Source: Nocardia farcinica (GTDB lineage Bacteria; Actinomycetota; Actinomycetes; Mycobacteriales; Mycobacteriaceae). Taken from it: a stretch of DNA of 64,000 bases. The position numbers and the translations under genes were made by a program. Below, piece after piece: positions 8,948 to 18,500 of the stretch. The stretch covers positions 3,162,001 to 3,226,000 of the forward strand of contig NZ_LN868938.1 of the NCBI RefSeq assembly GCF_001182745.1, in the 5' to 3' direction. Below the pieces are notes generated by a model. That model saw only the letters and a list, made by a program, of their open reading frames with translations. It was not told the DNA's origin and did not search any database. The number at the start of each line of letters is the position of its first letter. The first letter of the stretch is position 1.

Positions 8948-9814
8948 GTGTCGTACACGACCGCGCGAACCATGTTCAGCACAGCCAACGGCTTGCTCGG
9001 TGCCCAGCGCGGACTGCGCCGGTTCCCGGTGACCTCGGCGCTGGTCGGCGCGGGCCTGACCGGCGCCACCTTCATCACCCTGCACCTGACCGGCCTGGAC
9101 GCCACCTCCGCGGTGCCGTATCCGCTGGTGGCCGCGCTGTACCTGCTGTGTGTGATCGTCACGACGTTCGGCAACGCCGCCCTCGTCTCGCAGGCCGACA
9201 TCGTGCTGCGTGGCGGCTACCCGAGCACCGCGGCGGGCAGGCGGGCGGCGAACAGCCGGTTCTTCGCGGTGCTCACCTGGTCGTTCGCGGTGGCGATCGT
9301 GCTGCCGGTGCTGCGCCTGGTCGAGCGCAACGCCGGCGAGCCCGGCGTGCCGCGCCCGAACCGCGCCACCCCGTGGTCGGATGTCGCCTACCTGGTGTTG
9401 CCGATGATCGTGCTGGAGCGGCGCGGCCCGGTGGACGCGGTGCGCGCGGCGCGGGACTGCCTGGGCCGGGTGTGGGGTCCCGGCGTGGCGGGCACGACGC
9501 GGCTGGGCACCCTCGGCTACGTCCTGGTGCTGGTGGGCGGCCTGTTGAGCATGGTGCTCGGCACGGCCATCGGCGCCCTGGTCGACGCGATGATCGGCGG
9601 CGTCACGATGGCGACGATCGGCTGCTGGCTCGGGCTGAGCGCCTTCATCACCGCGCTGGCCTTCTATTCCGCCGCCAACGCGGTGTACCAGGCGGCGCTG
9701 TATCGGTTCGCGGTGGACGGGCGCACGCCCCCGGCGTTCGCGGGGATGGATCTGGCGCAGTCGTTCCAGGGCGGGCAGTACGCGGTCGGCCACTACGACG
9801 GCTACCTGCACTGA
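8948..9814 (+). CDS. Polytopic membrane protein, DUF6159-like
   Basis: 288 aa from a GTG at 8948, preceded by a GGGGG ribosome-site-like run 6 nt upstream. In-frame ATGs at 8906 and 8972 are alternatives. Several hydrophobic segments (about 25-45, 55-80, 105-125, 190-215, 225-255) predict five or six membrane helices. Between them lies a soluble stretch containing W-S-D-V-A-Y-L-V-L-P and R-A-A-R-D-C, features I associate with DUF6159. No catalytic motif is evident. It ends convergently with echA across a shared hairpin. Confidence 0.65.
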   Translation: MSYTTARTMFSTANGLLGAQRGLRRFPVTSALVGAGLTGATFITLHLTGLDATSAVPYPLVAALYLLCVIVTTFGNAALVSQADIVLRGGYPSTAAGRRAANSRFFAVLTWSFAVAIVLPVLRLVERNAGEPGVPRPNRATPWSDVAYLVLPMIVLERRGPVDAVRAARDCLGRVWGPGVAGTTRLGTLGYVLVLVGGLLSMVLGTAIGALVDAMIGGVTMATIGCWLGLSAFITALAFYSAANAVYQAALYRFAVDGRTPPAFAGMDLAQSFQGGQYAVGHYDGYLH

Positions 9815-9820
9815 CACGAA

Positions 9821-9849
9821 CGGCCCGCACGCCGTACGCGTGCGAGCCG
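9821..9849. terminator. Bidirectional hairpin between convergent genes
   Basis: Arms CGGCCCGCACGC (9821-9832) and GCGTGCGAGCCG (9838-9849) pair over 12 bp with one mismatch and a 5-nt loop. The position between the DUF6159 gene and echA stops fits transcription termination for both. Confidence 0.6.
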
Positions 9850-9865
9850 TCGGTGCGGGAAACGC

Positions 9866-10660
9866 TCAGCGGTTGCCGAACTGGGCGGGCCGCTTCTCCA
9901 CGAACGCGGCCATGCCCTCCTTCTGGTCCTCGATGGCGAACAGCGAGTGGAACACCCGCCGCTCGAAGCGCAGCCCCTCGGCCAGCGTGGTCTCGAAGGA
10001 CCGGTTGACCGCTTCCTTGGCGATCATCGCGACCGGCAGCGACATCGAGGCGATGGTCTCGGCGACCTGCTGCGCGGTGTCGAGCAGCTCGGCGGCGGGC
10101 ACGATCCGCGACACCAGTCCGGCGCGCTCGGCCTCCTCGACGTCCATGTTGCGGCCGGTGAGCACCAGGTCCATCGCCTTGGCCTTGCCGATGGCACGGG
10201 TCAGGCGCTGCGAGCCGCCGATGCCCGGGATGACGCCGAGCTTGATCTCCGGCTGGCCGAACTTGGCGGTGTCGGCGGCGATGAGGATGTCGCAGATCAT
10301 CGCCAGCTCGCAGCCGCCGCCGAGCGCGTAGCCCGCCACCGCGGCGATGGTGGGCTTGCGAAAGTTGGCCAGCCGGTCCCAGCGCGCGAAGTAGTCGTCC
10401 ATGAACATGTCCATGTACGACTTGGGCTGCATCTCCTTGATGTCGGCGCCGGCGGCGAAGGCCCGCTCGGAACCGGTGATCACGACCGCGCCCACCTCGT
10501 CGTCGCGCTCCAGCTCGTCGAGCGCGGCGATGACGTCGTCGAGGACCTGCGCGTTGAGCGCGTTGAGGGCCTTGGGACGGTTCAGCGTGATCCACCCGAC
10601 CGCGCCCTTACCGGCGCTGGTGGGCTTGCGCTCCAGCAGAATCGTCTCGAAGTCGGTCAC
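9866..10660 (-). CDS. echA: Enoyl-CoA hydratase (valine pathway)
   Basis: 264 aa, crotonase fold. The oxyanion-hole segment A-L-G-G-G-C-E-L (about 105-112) and the catalytic-Glu region [13 protein letters not shown] are present. As last gene of a five-gene operon for isobutyryl-CoA oxidation, it most likely hydrates methacrylyl-CoA to 3-hydroxyisobutyryl-CoA; crotonases are broad, so this substrate is inferred from context. Its ATG overlaps the mmsB stop by 4 nt. An upstream crotonase in the operon is the hydrolase, so the two crotonase-fold proteins are not redundant. Confidence 0.9.
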   Translation of the reverse strand: MTDFETILLERKPTSAGKGAVGWITLNRPKALNALNAQVLDDVIAALDELERDDEVGAVVITGSERAFAAGADIKEMQPKSYMDMFMDDYFARWDRLANFRKPTIAAVAGYALGGGCELAMICDILIAADTAKFGQPEIKLGVIPGIGGSQRLTRAIGKAKAMDLVLTGRNMDVEEAERAGLVSRIVPAAELLDTAQQVAETIASMSLPVAMIAKEAVNRSFETTLAEGLRFERRVFHSLFAIEDQKEGMAAFVEKRPAQFGNR

Positions 10661-11556
10661 TGGTCACCCTCTTGCTCGGATCGGTTGCGGACATCGGTGA
10701 CGATAGCCGAGAAGTCCCGGTCGGCATCGGTCTGGTTGAACCGGGTGTAGATCTCGGCGGCGAGCGCGCCGAGCTGCCCGTCGACGCCGTTGGCGCGCAA
10801 GGCGTTCGCGGCCAGGCCGAGGTCCTTGGTCATCAGCGCGGTGGCGAATCCCGGCTGGTAGTCGTTGTTGGCCGGACTGGTCGGCACCGGTCCCGGCACC
10901 GGACAGTAGCTGGTCAACGCCCAGCTCTGGCCCGACGCGGTGGACACCACGTCGAAGAAGGACTGGTGGCTCAGGCCCAGCTTCTCGCCGAGCACCAGCG
11001 CCTCCGACAGCGCGATCATCGAGATGCCGAGCAGCATGTTGTTGCAGATCTTGGCGGCTTGGCCGACGCCGGCGCCGCCGCAGTGCACCACCTTGCCGCC
11101 CATCACCTCGAGCACCGGCAGCGCGGCCGCGAAATCGTCGGCCGCACCGCCGACCATGAAGGTCAGCGTGCCAGCGGCCGCACCGGCCACCCCGCCGGAG
11201 ACCGGGGCGTCCAGCGCGCGATGCCCCGCCGCGACCGCGCGTTCGGCGGCGGCCTTGGCGTCGGCGACGTCGATGGTCGAACAGTCGATGAACAGGGTGC
11301 CGGGCGCGGCGGCGGGCAGCAGCTCGGCGTAGACGTCGAGGACCAGCTTGCCGTTGGGCAGCATGGTGATGACGATCTCGCGGCCGGCGGCCGCCTCGAC
11401 GGCGGTGGCGACGACGGTGGCGCCGTCGGCGCGGGCCTGCTCCTGCGCGGCGGGCACCGGGTCGTAGGCGAGCACGTCGTGGCCCGCCTTCACCAGGTTG
11501 GCCGCCATCGGCGCGCCCATGTGGCCGAGGCCGAGGAATCCGATCTTCTTGCTCAC
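10657..11556 (-). CDS. mmsB: 3-Hydroxyisobutyrate dehydrogenase
   Basis: 299 aa from a GTG at 11556, fixed by the 4-nt overlap with the preceding hydrolase stop. It oxidises 3-hydroxyisobutyrate to methylmalonate semialdehyde with NAD. The N-terminal motif is [12 protein letters not shown] (residues 6-17). The substrate loop is D-A-P-V-S-G-G-V, and the catalytic lysine is in G-Q-A-A-K-I-C-N-N (about residue 173). Length is typical. It lies between the hydrolase that makes its substrate and the hydratase acting two steps earlier. Confidence 0.95.
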   Translation of the reverse strand: MSKKIGFLGLGHMGAPMAANLVKAGHDVLAYDPVPAAQEQARADGATVVATAVEAAAGREIVITMLPNGKLVLDVYAELLPAAAPGTLFIDCSTIDVADAKAAAERAVAAGHRALDAPVSGGVAGAAAGTLTFMVGGAADDFAAALPVLEVMGGKVVHCGGAGVGQAAKICNNMLLGISMIALSEALVLGEKLGLSHQSFFDVVSTASGQSWALTSYCPVPGPVPTSPANNDYQPGFATALMTKDLGLAANALRANGVDGQLGALAAEIYTRFNQTDADRDFSAIVTDVRNRSEQEGDQ

Positions 11557-12623
11557 TGCTGTGCCTCCGGTGTCGCCAGTGCGAGTTCCTTGTCGCCGAG
11601 TTCGGCGAAGTAGGCCGCGACCTGCTCGTCGGTGACCTCGGCGAGGGTGGCCGGGGACCATCGCGGGTTGCGGTCCTTGTCGATGACCTGGGCGCGGATG
11701 CCCTCGACCAGGTCGTGCGAGCCGAGCGAGGCGATCGACACCCGATATTCCTCGTCCAGCACGGCCTCCAGGCTGCCGAGTTCCCGCGCGGCGCGCAGCG
11801 AACGCAGCGTGACCTTCAGCGCGACCGGCGATTTGCCGAGGATGTCGGCCGCGGCGGCGCGGGCCTCGGGCGCGTCGGCGGTCTGCAGCCGCTCCACGAT
11901 CTCCTCGACGGTGGGCGCGCTGTAGCAGCTGTCGATCCAGTCGCGCTGCGCGACGAGCGCGGATTCCGGTGCGGTCGTGGCGAATTTGGCGATGGCCACG
12001 TCGGCGGTCTCGCTGCGCAGGGTGTCCAGCAGCGCCGGGATGTGCTCGGACGGTACGAAGTAGTCGGCGAAGCCCGCCGCGATCGCGTCACCGGCGCTCA
12101 TCCGCGCGGTGGTCAGCGCGACATGGGTGCCGATCTCCCCCGGCGCGCGGGAGAGCAGGTAGGTGCCGCCGACGTCGGGGACGAAGCCGATGCCGACCTC
12201 GGGCATGCCGACCTTGGAGCGCTCGGTGACGATGCGGTGGCTGCCGTGGCCGGACAGGCCGACGCCGCCGCCCATGACGATGCCGTCCATGACCACCACG
12301 TACGGCTTGGGGTAGCGGCCGATGAGCGCGTTGAGGATGTACTCGTCGCGCCAGAACCGGCCGGTGGGCGAATCGGCGCCCGTGTTACCGCTTTTCGCGT
12401 CGGCGTGGATGGCGACGATGTCGCCGCCCGCGCACAGGCCGCGCTCCCCCGCGCCGGTGACGACGACCGTGCGGACCTCGTCGTCGGTGGCCCAGGCGCG
12501 CAGCGCCTCGGTGATGGCCAGTGCCATCGGATGGTTCAGCGCGTTGATGGCCTTGGGCCGGTTCAGCGTGATCAGGCCGAGCCCGTCGCGCTTGTCGATG
12601 ATGACGTCGGACGTGTCGGTCAT
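11553..12623 (-). CDS. 3-Hydroxyisobutyryl-CoA hydrolase
   Basis: 356 aa from the ATG at 12623, which overlaps the acyl-CoA dehydrogenase stop by 4 nt. It belongs to the ECH_2/HIBCH branch of the crotonase superfamily, longer than hydratases. The oxyanion-hole stretch G-I-V-M-G-G-G-V-G-L-S (about 108-118) and M-P-E-V-G-I-G-F-V-P-D-V-G are characteristic. It releases free 3-hydroxyisobutyrate from its CoA ester, letting mmsB act. The C-terminal extension (I-R-A-Q-V-I-D-K-D-R-N-P-R-W) is a HIBCH hallmark that separates it from ordinary enoyl-CoA hydratases. Confidence 0.93.
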   Translation of the reverse strand: MTDTSDVIIDKRDGLGLITLNRPKAINALNHPMALAITEALRAWATDDEVRTVVVTGAGERGLCAGGDIVAIHADAKSGNTGADSPTGRFWRDEYILNALIGRYPKPYVVVMDGIVMGGGVGLSGHGSHRIVTERSKVGMPEVGIGFVPDVGGTYLLSRAPGEIGTHVALTTARMSAGDAIAAGFADYFVPSEHIPALLDTLRSETADVAIAKFATTAPESALVAQRDWIDSCYSAPTVEEIVERLQTADAPEARAAAADILGKSPVALKVTLRSLRAARELGSLEAVLDEEYRVSIASLGSHDLVEGIRAQVIDKDRNPRWSPATLAEVTDEQVAAYFAELGDKELALATPEAQQ

Positions 12624-13759
12624 GCTGCTCCTACCACCGAGCGGGCGACGACCACCCGCATGATCTCGTTCGTGCCCTCCAGGATCTGGTGCACCCGTAG
12701 ATCCCGGACGATCTTCTCCAGGCCGTATTCGGCCAGGTAACCGTAGCCGCCGTGCAGTTGCAGGGCCTTGTTGGCGACCTCGAACCCGGCGTCGGTGGCG
12801 AAGCGCTTGGCCATCGCGCACAGCTCCACCTTGTCCGGGGCGTCCGCGTCGAGCGCGGCGGCGGCCCGCCACAGCAGCGTCCTGGCCGCCTCCAGCTGGG
12901 TGCGCATGTCGGCCAGGTCGAACTGGAGGGCCTGGTTGCGCAGCAGCGGCTTGCCGAAGGCGTTGCGCTGCGCCAGATACGGCACGGTCTTGTCCAAGGC
13001 GGCCTGCGCGCCGCCGACCGAGCAGGCGGCGATGTTGAGGCGGCCGCCGTTGAGTCCGTTCATGGCGATACGGAAGCCGTCACCCTCTGCGCCGAGCCGG
13101 TTGGCCACCGGCACCCGGGCATCCTCCAGGATCACCTGACGGGTGGGCTGAGCGTTCCAGCCCATCTTCTTCTCGTTCGGACCGACCGAGAGGCCCGGGG
13201 TGTCGGCGGGCACGATCAACGCCGAGATGCCGCGCGCGCCGTCGTCGCCGGTGCGCACCATCATCACGTAGACGTCGTTGGCGCCCGCGCCGGAGATGAA
13301 CTGCTTGGCGCCGTTGAGGATGTAGTCGTCGCCGTCGCGCACCGCCTTGGTGCTCAGCGCCGCCGCGTCCGAGCCGACGCCGGGTTCGGTGAGCGCGTAG
13401 CTGCCCAGCAGTTCCATCGCGGTCAGCCCGGGCAGCCAGCGGGACCGCTGGTCGGGCGAGCCGTATGCGTCGATCATCCACGTGGCCATGTTGTGGATGG
13501 AGATGTAGGCCGCCACCGACGGGCAGCCGGTGGCCAGCTGCTCGAAGATGCGGACCGCGTCGAGCCTGCGCAGGCCGGAACCGCCCATGTCCTCGTGCAC
13601 GTAGATGCCGCCGAGCCCGAGCGGGCCCGCCTTGCGCAGTACGTCCACGGGGAAGTGTTTGTGCTCGTCCCAGTCCAGCGCGTTGGGTGCCAGGAACTCG
13701 TCGGCGAACTCGCGCGCGGTGTCGCGGATCGCCTTTTCGTCCTCGTCGAGTGTGAACAT
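12620..13759 (-). CDS. Acyl-CoA dehydrogenase, probably isobutyryl-CoA dehydrogenase
   Basis: 379 aa, a FAD-dependent acyl-CoA dehydrogenase with the three family domains. The F-I-S-G-A-G-A-N-D-V-Y flavin segment, the Y-A-L-T-E-P-G-V-G-S-D signature and the catalytic base region H-Q-I-L-E-G-T-N-E-I near the C-terminus are present. It should convert isobutyryl-CoA to methacrylyl-CoA. The substrate is inferred from the operon: mmsA lies 8 nt upstream and the valine-specific hydrolase and mmsB follow with 4-nt overlaps. An electron-transfer flavoprotein, not in this window, would accept its electrons. Confidence 0.92.
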   Translation of the reverse strand: MFTLDEDEKAIRDTAREFADEFLAPNALDWDEHKHFPVDVLRKAGPLGLGGIYVHEDMGGSGLRRLDAVRIFEQLATGCPSVAAYISIHNMATWMIDAYGSPDQRSRWLPGLTAMELLGSYALTEPGVGSDAAALSTKAVRDGDDYILNGAKQFISGAGANDVYVMMVRTGDDGARGISALIVPADTPGLSVGPNEKKMGWNAQPTRQVILEDARVPVANRLGAEGDGFRIAMNGLNGGRLNIAACSVGGAQAALDKTVPYLAQRNAFGKPLLRNQALQFDLADMRTQLEAARTLLWRAAAALDADAPDKVELCAMAKRFATDAGFEVANKALQLHGGYGYLAEYGLEKIVRDLRVHQILEGTNEIMRVVVARSVVGAA

Positions 13760-13767
13760 CGCCGCGA

Positions 13768-15300
13768 TCAGTCCATGGTCGGGATGACGAACGCGTTGGA
13801 CGCGGAGGCTGCGGAGCGTCCCGACAGCACAGCTCGGCTTCCGCCCTCCGGCCAGCGCTGCGTCACGGTCTTGGTCTTGGTGTAGAAGCGGATCGAGTCG
13901 GGGCCGTGCTGGTTGAGATCGCCGAAGCCGGAACGCTTCCAGCCGCCGAAGGTGTAGTAGGCGATCGGCACCGGGATCGGCACGTTGATGCCGACCATGC
14001 CGACCTGCACGCGGGCGGCGAAATCGCGGGCGGTGTCACCGTCGCGGGTGAAGATCGCCACGCCGTTGCCGTACTCGTGCTCGTTGGCCAGGCGCAGGCC
14101 CTCCTCGTAGTCCTTGGCGCGCACCACCGAGACGACGGGGCCGAAGATCTCCTCCTTGTAGATGCGCATCTCCGGGGTGACCTTGTCGAACAGGGTCGCG
14201 CCGACGAAGTAGCCGTCCTCGCCGCCTTCGACGGTCAGGCCACGGCCGTCCACGACCAGTTCGGCGCCCTCGTCGATGCCGATCTGCACATAGTTGTTCA
14301 CCCGGTCCACACCGTCCTTGCCGACCAGCGGGCCGAAGTCGGCGCCCGGGTCGTCGGAGCGGCCGACGTTGAGCTTGTGCACCCGCTCGGTGAGCTTGGC
14401 GACCAGCCGATCGGCGGTCTCTTCCCCGACCGGCACCGCCACCGAGATCGCCATGCAGCGCTCGCCTGCGGAGCCGTAGCCCGCGCCGATGAGCTGGTCG
14501 GCCACGTCGTCGAGGTCGGCGTCGGGCATGACGATGGCGTGGTTCTTCGCGCCGCCGAAGCACTGGGCGCGCTTGCCGTTGGCGGTGGCGGTCTCGTAGA
14601 TGTACTGCGCGATCGGGGTGGAACCGACGAAGCCGACGGCCTTGATACGCGGGTCGTGCAGCAGCGTGTCGACGGCCTCCTTGTCGCCGTTGATCACGTT
14701 GAACACGCCCGCGGGCAGGCCGGCCTCGAGGAACAGCTCGGCGAGCCGCAGCGGGACCGAGGGGTCGCGCTCGGAGGGCTTGAGCACGAAGGCGTTACCG
14801 CAGGCCAGCGCCGGTCCGGCCTTCCACAGCGGGATCATGGCCGGGAAGTTGAACGGGGTGATGCCCGCGACGACGCCGAGCGGCTGGCGCATCGAGTAGA
14901 CGTCGATGCCGGTGCCCGCGCCCTCGGTGTATTCGCCCTTGAGCAGGTGCGGGATGCCGACGGCGAACTCGATGACCTCGAGACCGCGCTGGATGTCGCC
15001 CTTGGCGTCGGCGATGGTCTTGCCGTGCTCGCTGGACAGCAGCGCGGCCAGGCTGTCCATCTCGTCCTGCACCAGGGCGAGGAACTTCATCATGACGCGG
15101 GCACGCTTCTGCGGGTTGAACGCGGCCCACTCCTGCTGCGCCGCTTCGGCGTTCGCGATGGCGGCCTCGACCTCGGACTTGCTCGCCAGCGGCACCCTGG
15201 CCTGCACCTGGCCGATGTTGGGGTCGTAGACGTCGCCGAACTTGCCCGACGTGCCCGCGACGTGCTGCCCGCCGATGAAGTGAGTGAGTTCCCGAACCAT
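13768..15300 (-). CDS. mmsA: Methylmalonate-semialdehyde dehydrogenase (CoA-acylating)
   Basis: 510 aa, aldehyde dehydrogenase superfamily. It converts methylmalonate semialdehyde, CoA and NAD to propionyl-CoA and CO2. The catalytic cysteine lies in S-A-G-E-R-C-M-A-I-S and the Rossmann segment is V-G-F-V-G-S-T-P-I. The family-typical N-terminus (F-I-G-G-Q-H-V-A-G-T-S-G) and the G-W-K-R-S-G-F-G-D end motif are intact. It is the first gene of the operon, followed by the dehydrogenase after 8 nt. The propionyl-CoA made here would feed the AccD5/AccA3 carboxylase encoded at 57-64 kb. Its promoter region is shared with divergent icmF. Confidence 0.95.
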   Translation of the reverse strand: MVRELTHFIGGQHVAGTSGKFGDVYDPNIGQVQARVPLASKSEVEAAIANAEAAQQEWAAFNPQKRARVMMKFLALVQDEMDSLAALLSSEHGKTIADAKGDIQRGLEVIEFAVGIPHLLKGEYTEGAGTGIDVYSMRQPLGVVAGITPFNFPAMIPLWKAGPALACGNAFVLKPSERDPSVPLRLAELFLEAGLPAGVFNVINGDKEAVDTLLHDPRIKAVGFVGSTPIAQYIYETATANGKRAQCFGGAKNHAIVMPDADLDDVADQLIGAGYGSAGERCMAISVAVPVGEETADRLVAKLTERVHKLNVGRSDDPGADFGPLVGKDGVDRVNNYVQIGIDEGAELVVDGRGLTVEGGEDGYFVGATLFDKVTPEMRIYKEEIFGPVVSVVRAKDYEEGLRLANEHEYGNGVAIFTRDGDTARDFAARVQVGMVGINVPIPVPIAYYTFGGWKRSGFGDLNQHGPDSIRFYTKTKTVTQRWPEGGSRAVLSGRSAASASNAFVIPTMD

Positions 15301-15358
15301 GTCAGTCCTTCTCTTGTCGTCGCGACGCGCGGCACCCGCGCGATCTCGGTCATCCTAT

Positions 15359-15374
15359 AGTTGGACATCCAAGT
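15359..15374. promoter_or_regulatory. Putative operator 1 between mmsA and icmF
   Basis: AGTTGGA-CA-TCCAAGT is a near-perfect palindrome (TTGGA/TCCAA core, one mismatch in the outer arms), 59 nt upstream of the mmsA start. It shares the core GACRTCCWAGT with a second site near icmF. A TetR-type acyl-CoA-responsive repressor is a plausible binder, which is inference. Confidence 0.5.
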
Positions 15375-15476
15375 AAAAAGCGCAGTGTGATTCATACCAC
15401 CCGAAAGAACCGAATCGCCGATGCGTCACGCGGCGGCCGCTCGCATGGCGGTGTGATCGACATCACCGTAGACTTC

Positions 15477-15490
15477 CTATGACGTCCTAG
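15477..15490. promoter_or_regulatory. Putative operator 2 upstream of icmF
   Basis: CTATGACGTCCTAG is a 14-bp palindrome with one mismatched pair, 36 nt upstream of the icmF GTG. With the next base it shares GAC-R-TCC-W-AGT with operator 1, so one regulator could bind both ends of the divergent promoter region. Confidence 0.45.
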
Positions 15491-15525
15491 TATCGGGCGC
15501 CATAAGGACTCGCCGGAGGACTCCC

Positions 15526-18500
15526 GTGGCCGACAGCACGCTCCACCAACCCGCCCATCCGGTCCGCTTCGTGACCTCGGCCGCCCTGTTCGACGGGCAT
15601 GACGCCGCGATCAACATCATGCGGCGCATCCTGCAGAGCCAGGGCGCGGAGGTGATTCACCTCGGCCACAACCGCGCGGTCCACGAGGTCGTCGCGGCCG
15701 CCGTCGAGGAAGACGTGCAGGGCGTCGCGGTCAGCTCCTACCAGGGCGGCCACGTCGAGTACTTCGAATACCTGGCGAGCGCGCTGCGCGAGGCGGGCGC
15801 CGGGCACGTGCGCGTCTTCGGCGGCGGCGGCGGGGTGATCGTGCCCGAGGAGATCGAGCGGCTGGCCCGCTCGGGAGTGCGGATCTTCTCGCCCGAGGAC
15901 GGCCAGCGGCTCGGCCTGCCGGGCATGATCAACGAGCTGATCCAGACCTGCGATGTGGACCTGACCGGCGAGCGGCTCGCCGTCGAGGCGGTGCTGGCCG
16001 GTGAGCGCACCGCGCTGGCCCGGGTCATCACCTGCCTGCAACAGGACGCGCTACCCGCCGCCGACCGCGACGCGCTGCTGGCCGCCGCCCGCGACCGGAC
16101 GGTGCCGGTGCTCGGCATCACCGGTACCGGCGGGTCCGGAAAGTCCTCGCTCACCGACGAATTGGTCCGCAGGCTGCGCACCGACCAGCAGGACAAGCTG
16201 CGGGTGGCGATCCTGGCCGTCGACCCGACGCGGCGCCGCGGCGGCGGCGCGCTGCTCGGCGACCGGATCCGGATGAATTCCCTCGACGGCACGCACGTGT
16301 TCTTCCGCTCGCTGGCCACCCGCGGCGGGCACGAACTCCCGCACGACATCGACGCCGTCATCGCCGCGTGCAAGGCGGCGGGCTACGACCTGGTGATCCT
16401 GGAGACGCCGGGCATCGGCCAGGGCGACGCGGCGATCGTCGACCATGTCGACGTCGCCATGTACGTGATGACACCGGAGTTCGGCGCCGCCTCGCAGCTG
16501 GAGAAGATCGACATGCTCGACTTCGCGGACGTGGTGGCGATCAACAAGTTCGAGCGCCGCGGCGGCGCGGACGCCGTGCGGGACGTCTCGCGCCAGCTGC
16601 TGCGCAACCGCGAGGCGTTCGGTGCCGACCCGGCGGACATGCCGGTCTTCGGCACCAGCGCGGCCACCTTCAACGACGACGGGGTCACCGCCCTCTACCA
16701 GCATCTGCTCGAGCTGCTCGGCGCGCGCGGACTCCCGGTCGACGAGGGCGTGCTGCCCCGGGTGCAGACCCGGGTCTCCACCCGCTTCGCCCAGATCATC
16801 CCCACCGCCCGGGTGCGCTACCTCGCCGAGATCGCCGACACCGTGCGGGCTCATCACGCGCGCACCCGCGACCAGGTGGCGGCGGCGCAGCGGGTGCAGC
16901 GGCTGGAACTGGTGGCCGCGGAGCTGCCCGGCGACGCGGCCGTCGCCGACTTGCTGGCCCGCGCCCGCGCGGAGCTCGACCCCGAGAACGCCGCCCTGCT
17001 GGCGCGCTGGCCCGAGGTCGCCGAGAGCTACCGCGGACCCGAACAGGTGGTGCGGGTGCGCGATCGCGAGATCCGCACCACGCTGCGGCGGGAATCGCTG
17101 TCGGGCAGCAGTATTCCGCGGGTGGCGCTGCCGCGCTTCACCGACCACGGTGAGCTGCTGCGGTTCCTGCGCTCGGAGAACCTGCCCGGGCACTTCCCGT
17201 TCACCGCCGGGGTGTTCCCGTTCAAACGCGACAACGAGGATCCGGCGCGGATGTTCGCCGGCGAGGGCGACCCGTTCCGCACCAACCGCCGGTTCAAGGT
17301 GCTCTCGGAGCATTCCGAGGCCAAACGCCTGTCCACGGCGTTCGATTCGGTGACCCTCTACGGGCGCGACCCCGACGAGCGGCCCGACATCTACGGCAAG
17401 GTCGGCACCTCCGGGGTCTCCATCGCCACCGTCGACGACATGAAGGCGCTCTACGACGGCTTCGACCTCACCGCGCCCACCACCTCGGTGTCGATGACGA
17501 TCAACGGCCCCGCGCCGACCATCCTCGCCTTCTTCCTCAACACCGCGATCGACCAGGCGCTGGACCGGTTCCGGGCGGCCGAGGGCCGCGAGCCCACCGC
17601 CGACGAAGCCGCCGACCTCCGCGCGCGCACCCTGGCCACCGTGCGCGGCACCGTGCAGGCCGACATCCTCAAGGAGGATCAGGGCCAGAACACCTGCATC
17701 TTCTCCACCGAGTTCAGCCTGCGCATGATGGCCGACATCCAGGAGTGGTTCGTGCGCAACAAGGTTCGCAACTTCTACTCGGTGTCGATCTCCGGCTATC
17801 ACATCGCCGAGGCGGGCGCGAACCCGATCAGCCAGCTGGCCTTCACGCTCGCCAACGGCTTCACCTACGTGGAGGCATACCTGGCGCGCGGCATGCACAT
17901 CGACGACTTCGCGCCCAACCTGTCGTTCTTCTTCTCCAACGGCATGGACCCGGAGTACTCGGTGATCGGCCGGGTGGCGCGCCGGATCTGGGCGATCGCG
18001 CTGTGCGACAAGTACGGCGCCGCCGAGCGCTCGCAGAAGCTGAAGTACCACGTGCAGACCTCGGGCCGCTCGCTGCACGCGCAGGAGATGAACTTCAACG
18101 ACATCCGCACCACGTTGCAGGCGCTCATCGCCATCTACGACAACTGCAACAGCCTGCACACCAACGCCTACGACGAGGCCGTGACCACCCCCACCGAGGA
18201 CTCGGTGCGCCGGGCGCTGGCGATCCAGCTCATCATCAACCGGGAATGGGGGCTGGCGATGAACGAGAACCCCTTGCAGGGCAGTTTCATCATCGACGAG
18301 CTCACCGACCTGGTGGAGGAGGCGGTGCTCACCGAGTTCGAGCGGATCAGCGAGCGCGGCGGCGTGCTGGGCGCGATGGAGACCGGCTACCAGCGCGGCA
18401 AGATCCAGGACGAGTCGATGCTCTACGAGCACCGCAAGCACGACGGCTCGCTGCCGATCATCGGCGTGAACACCTTCCGCAATCCACACGGCGAGCCGGA

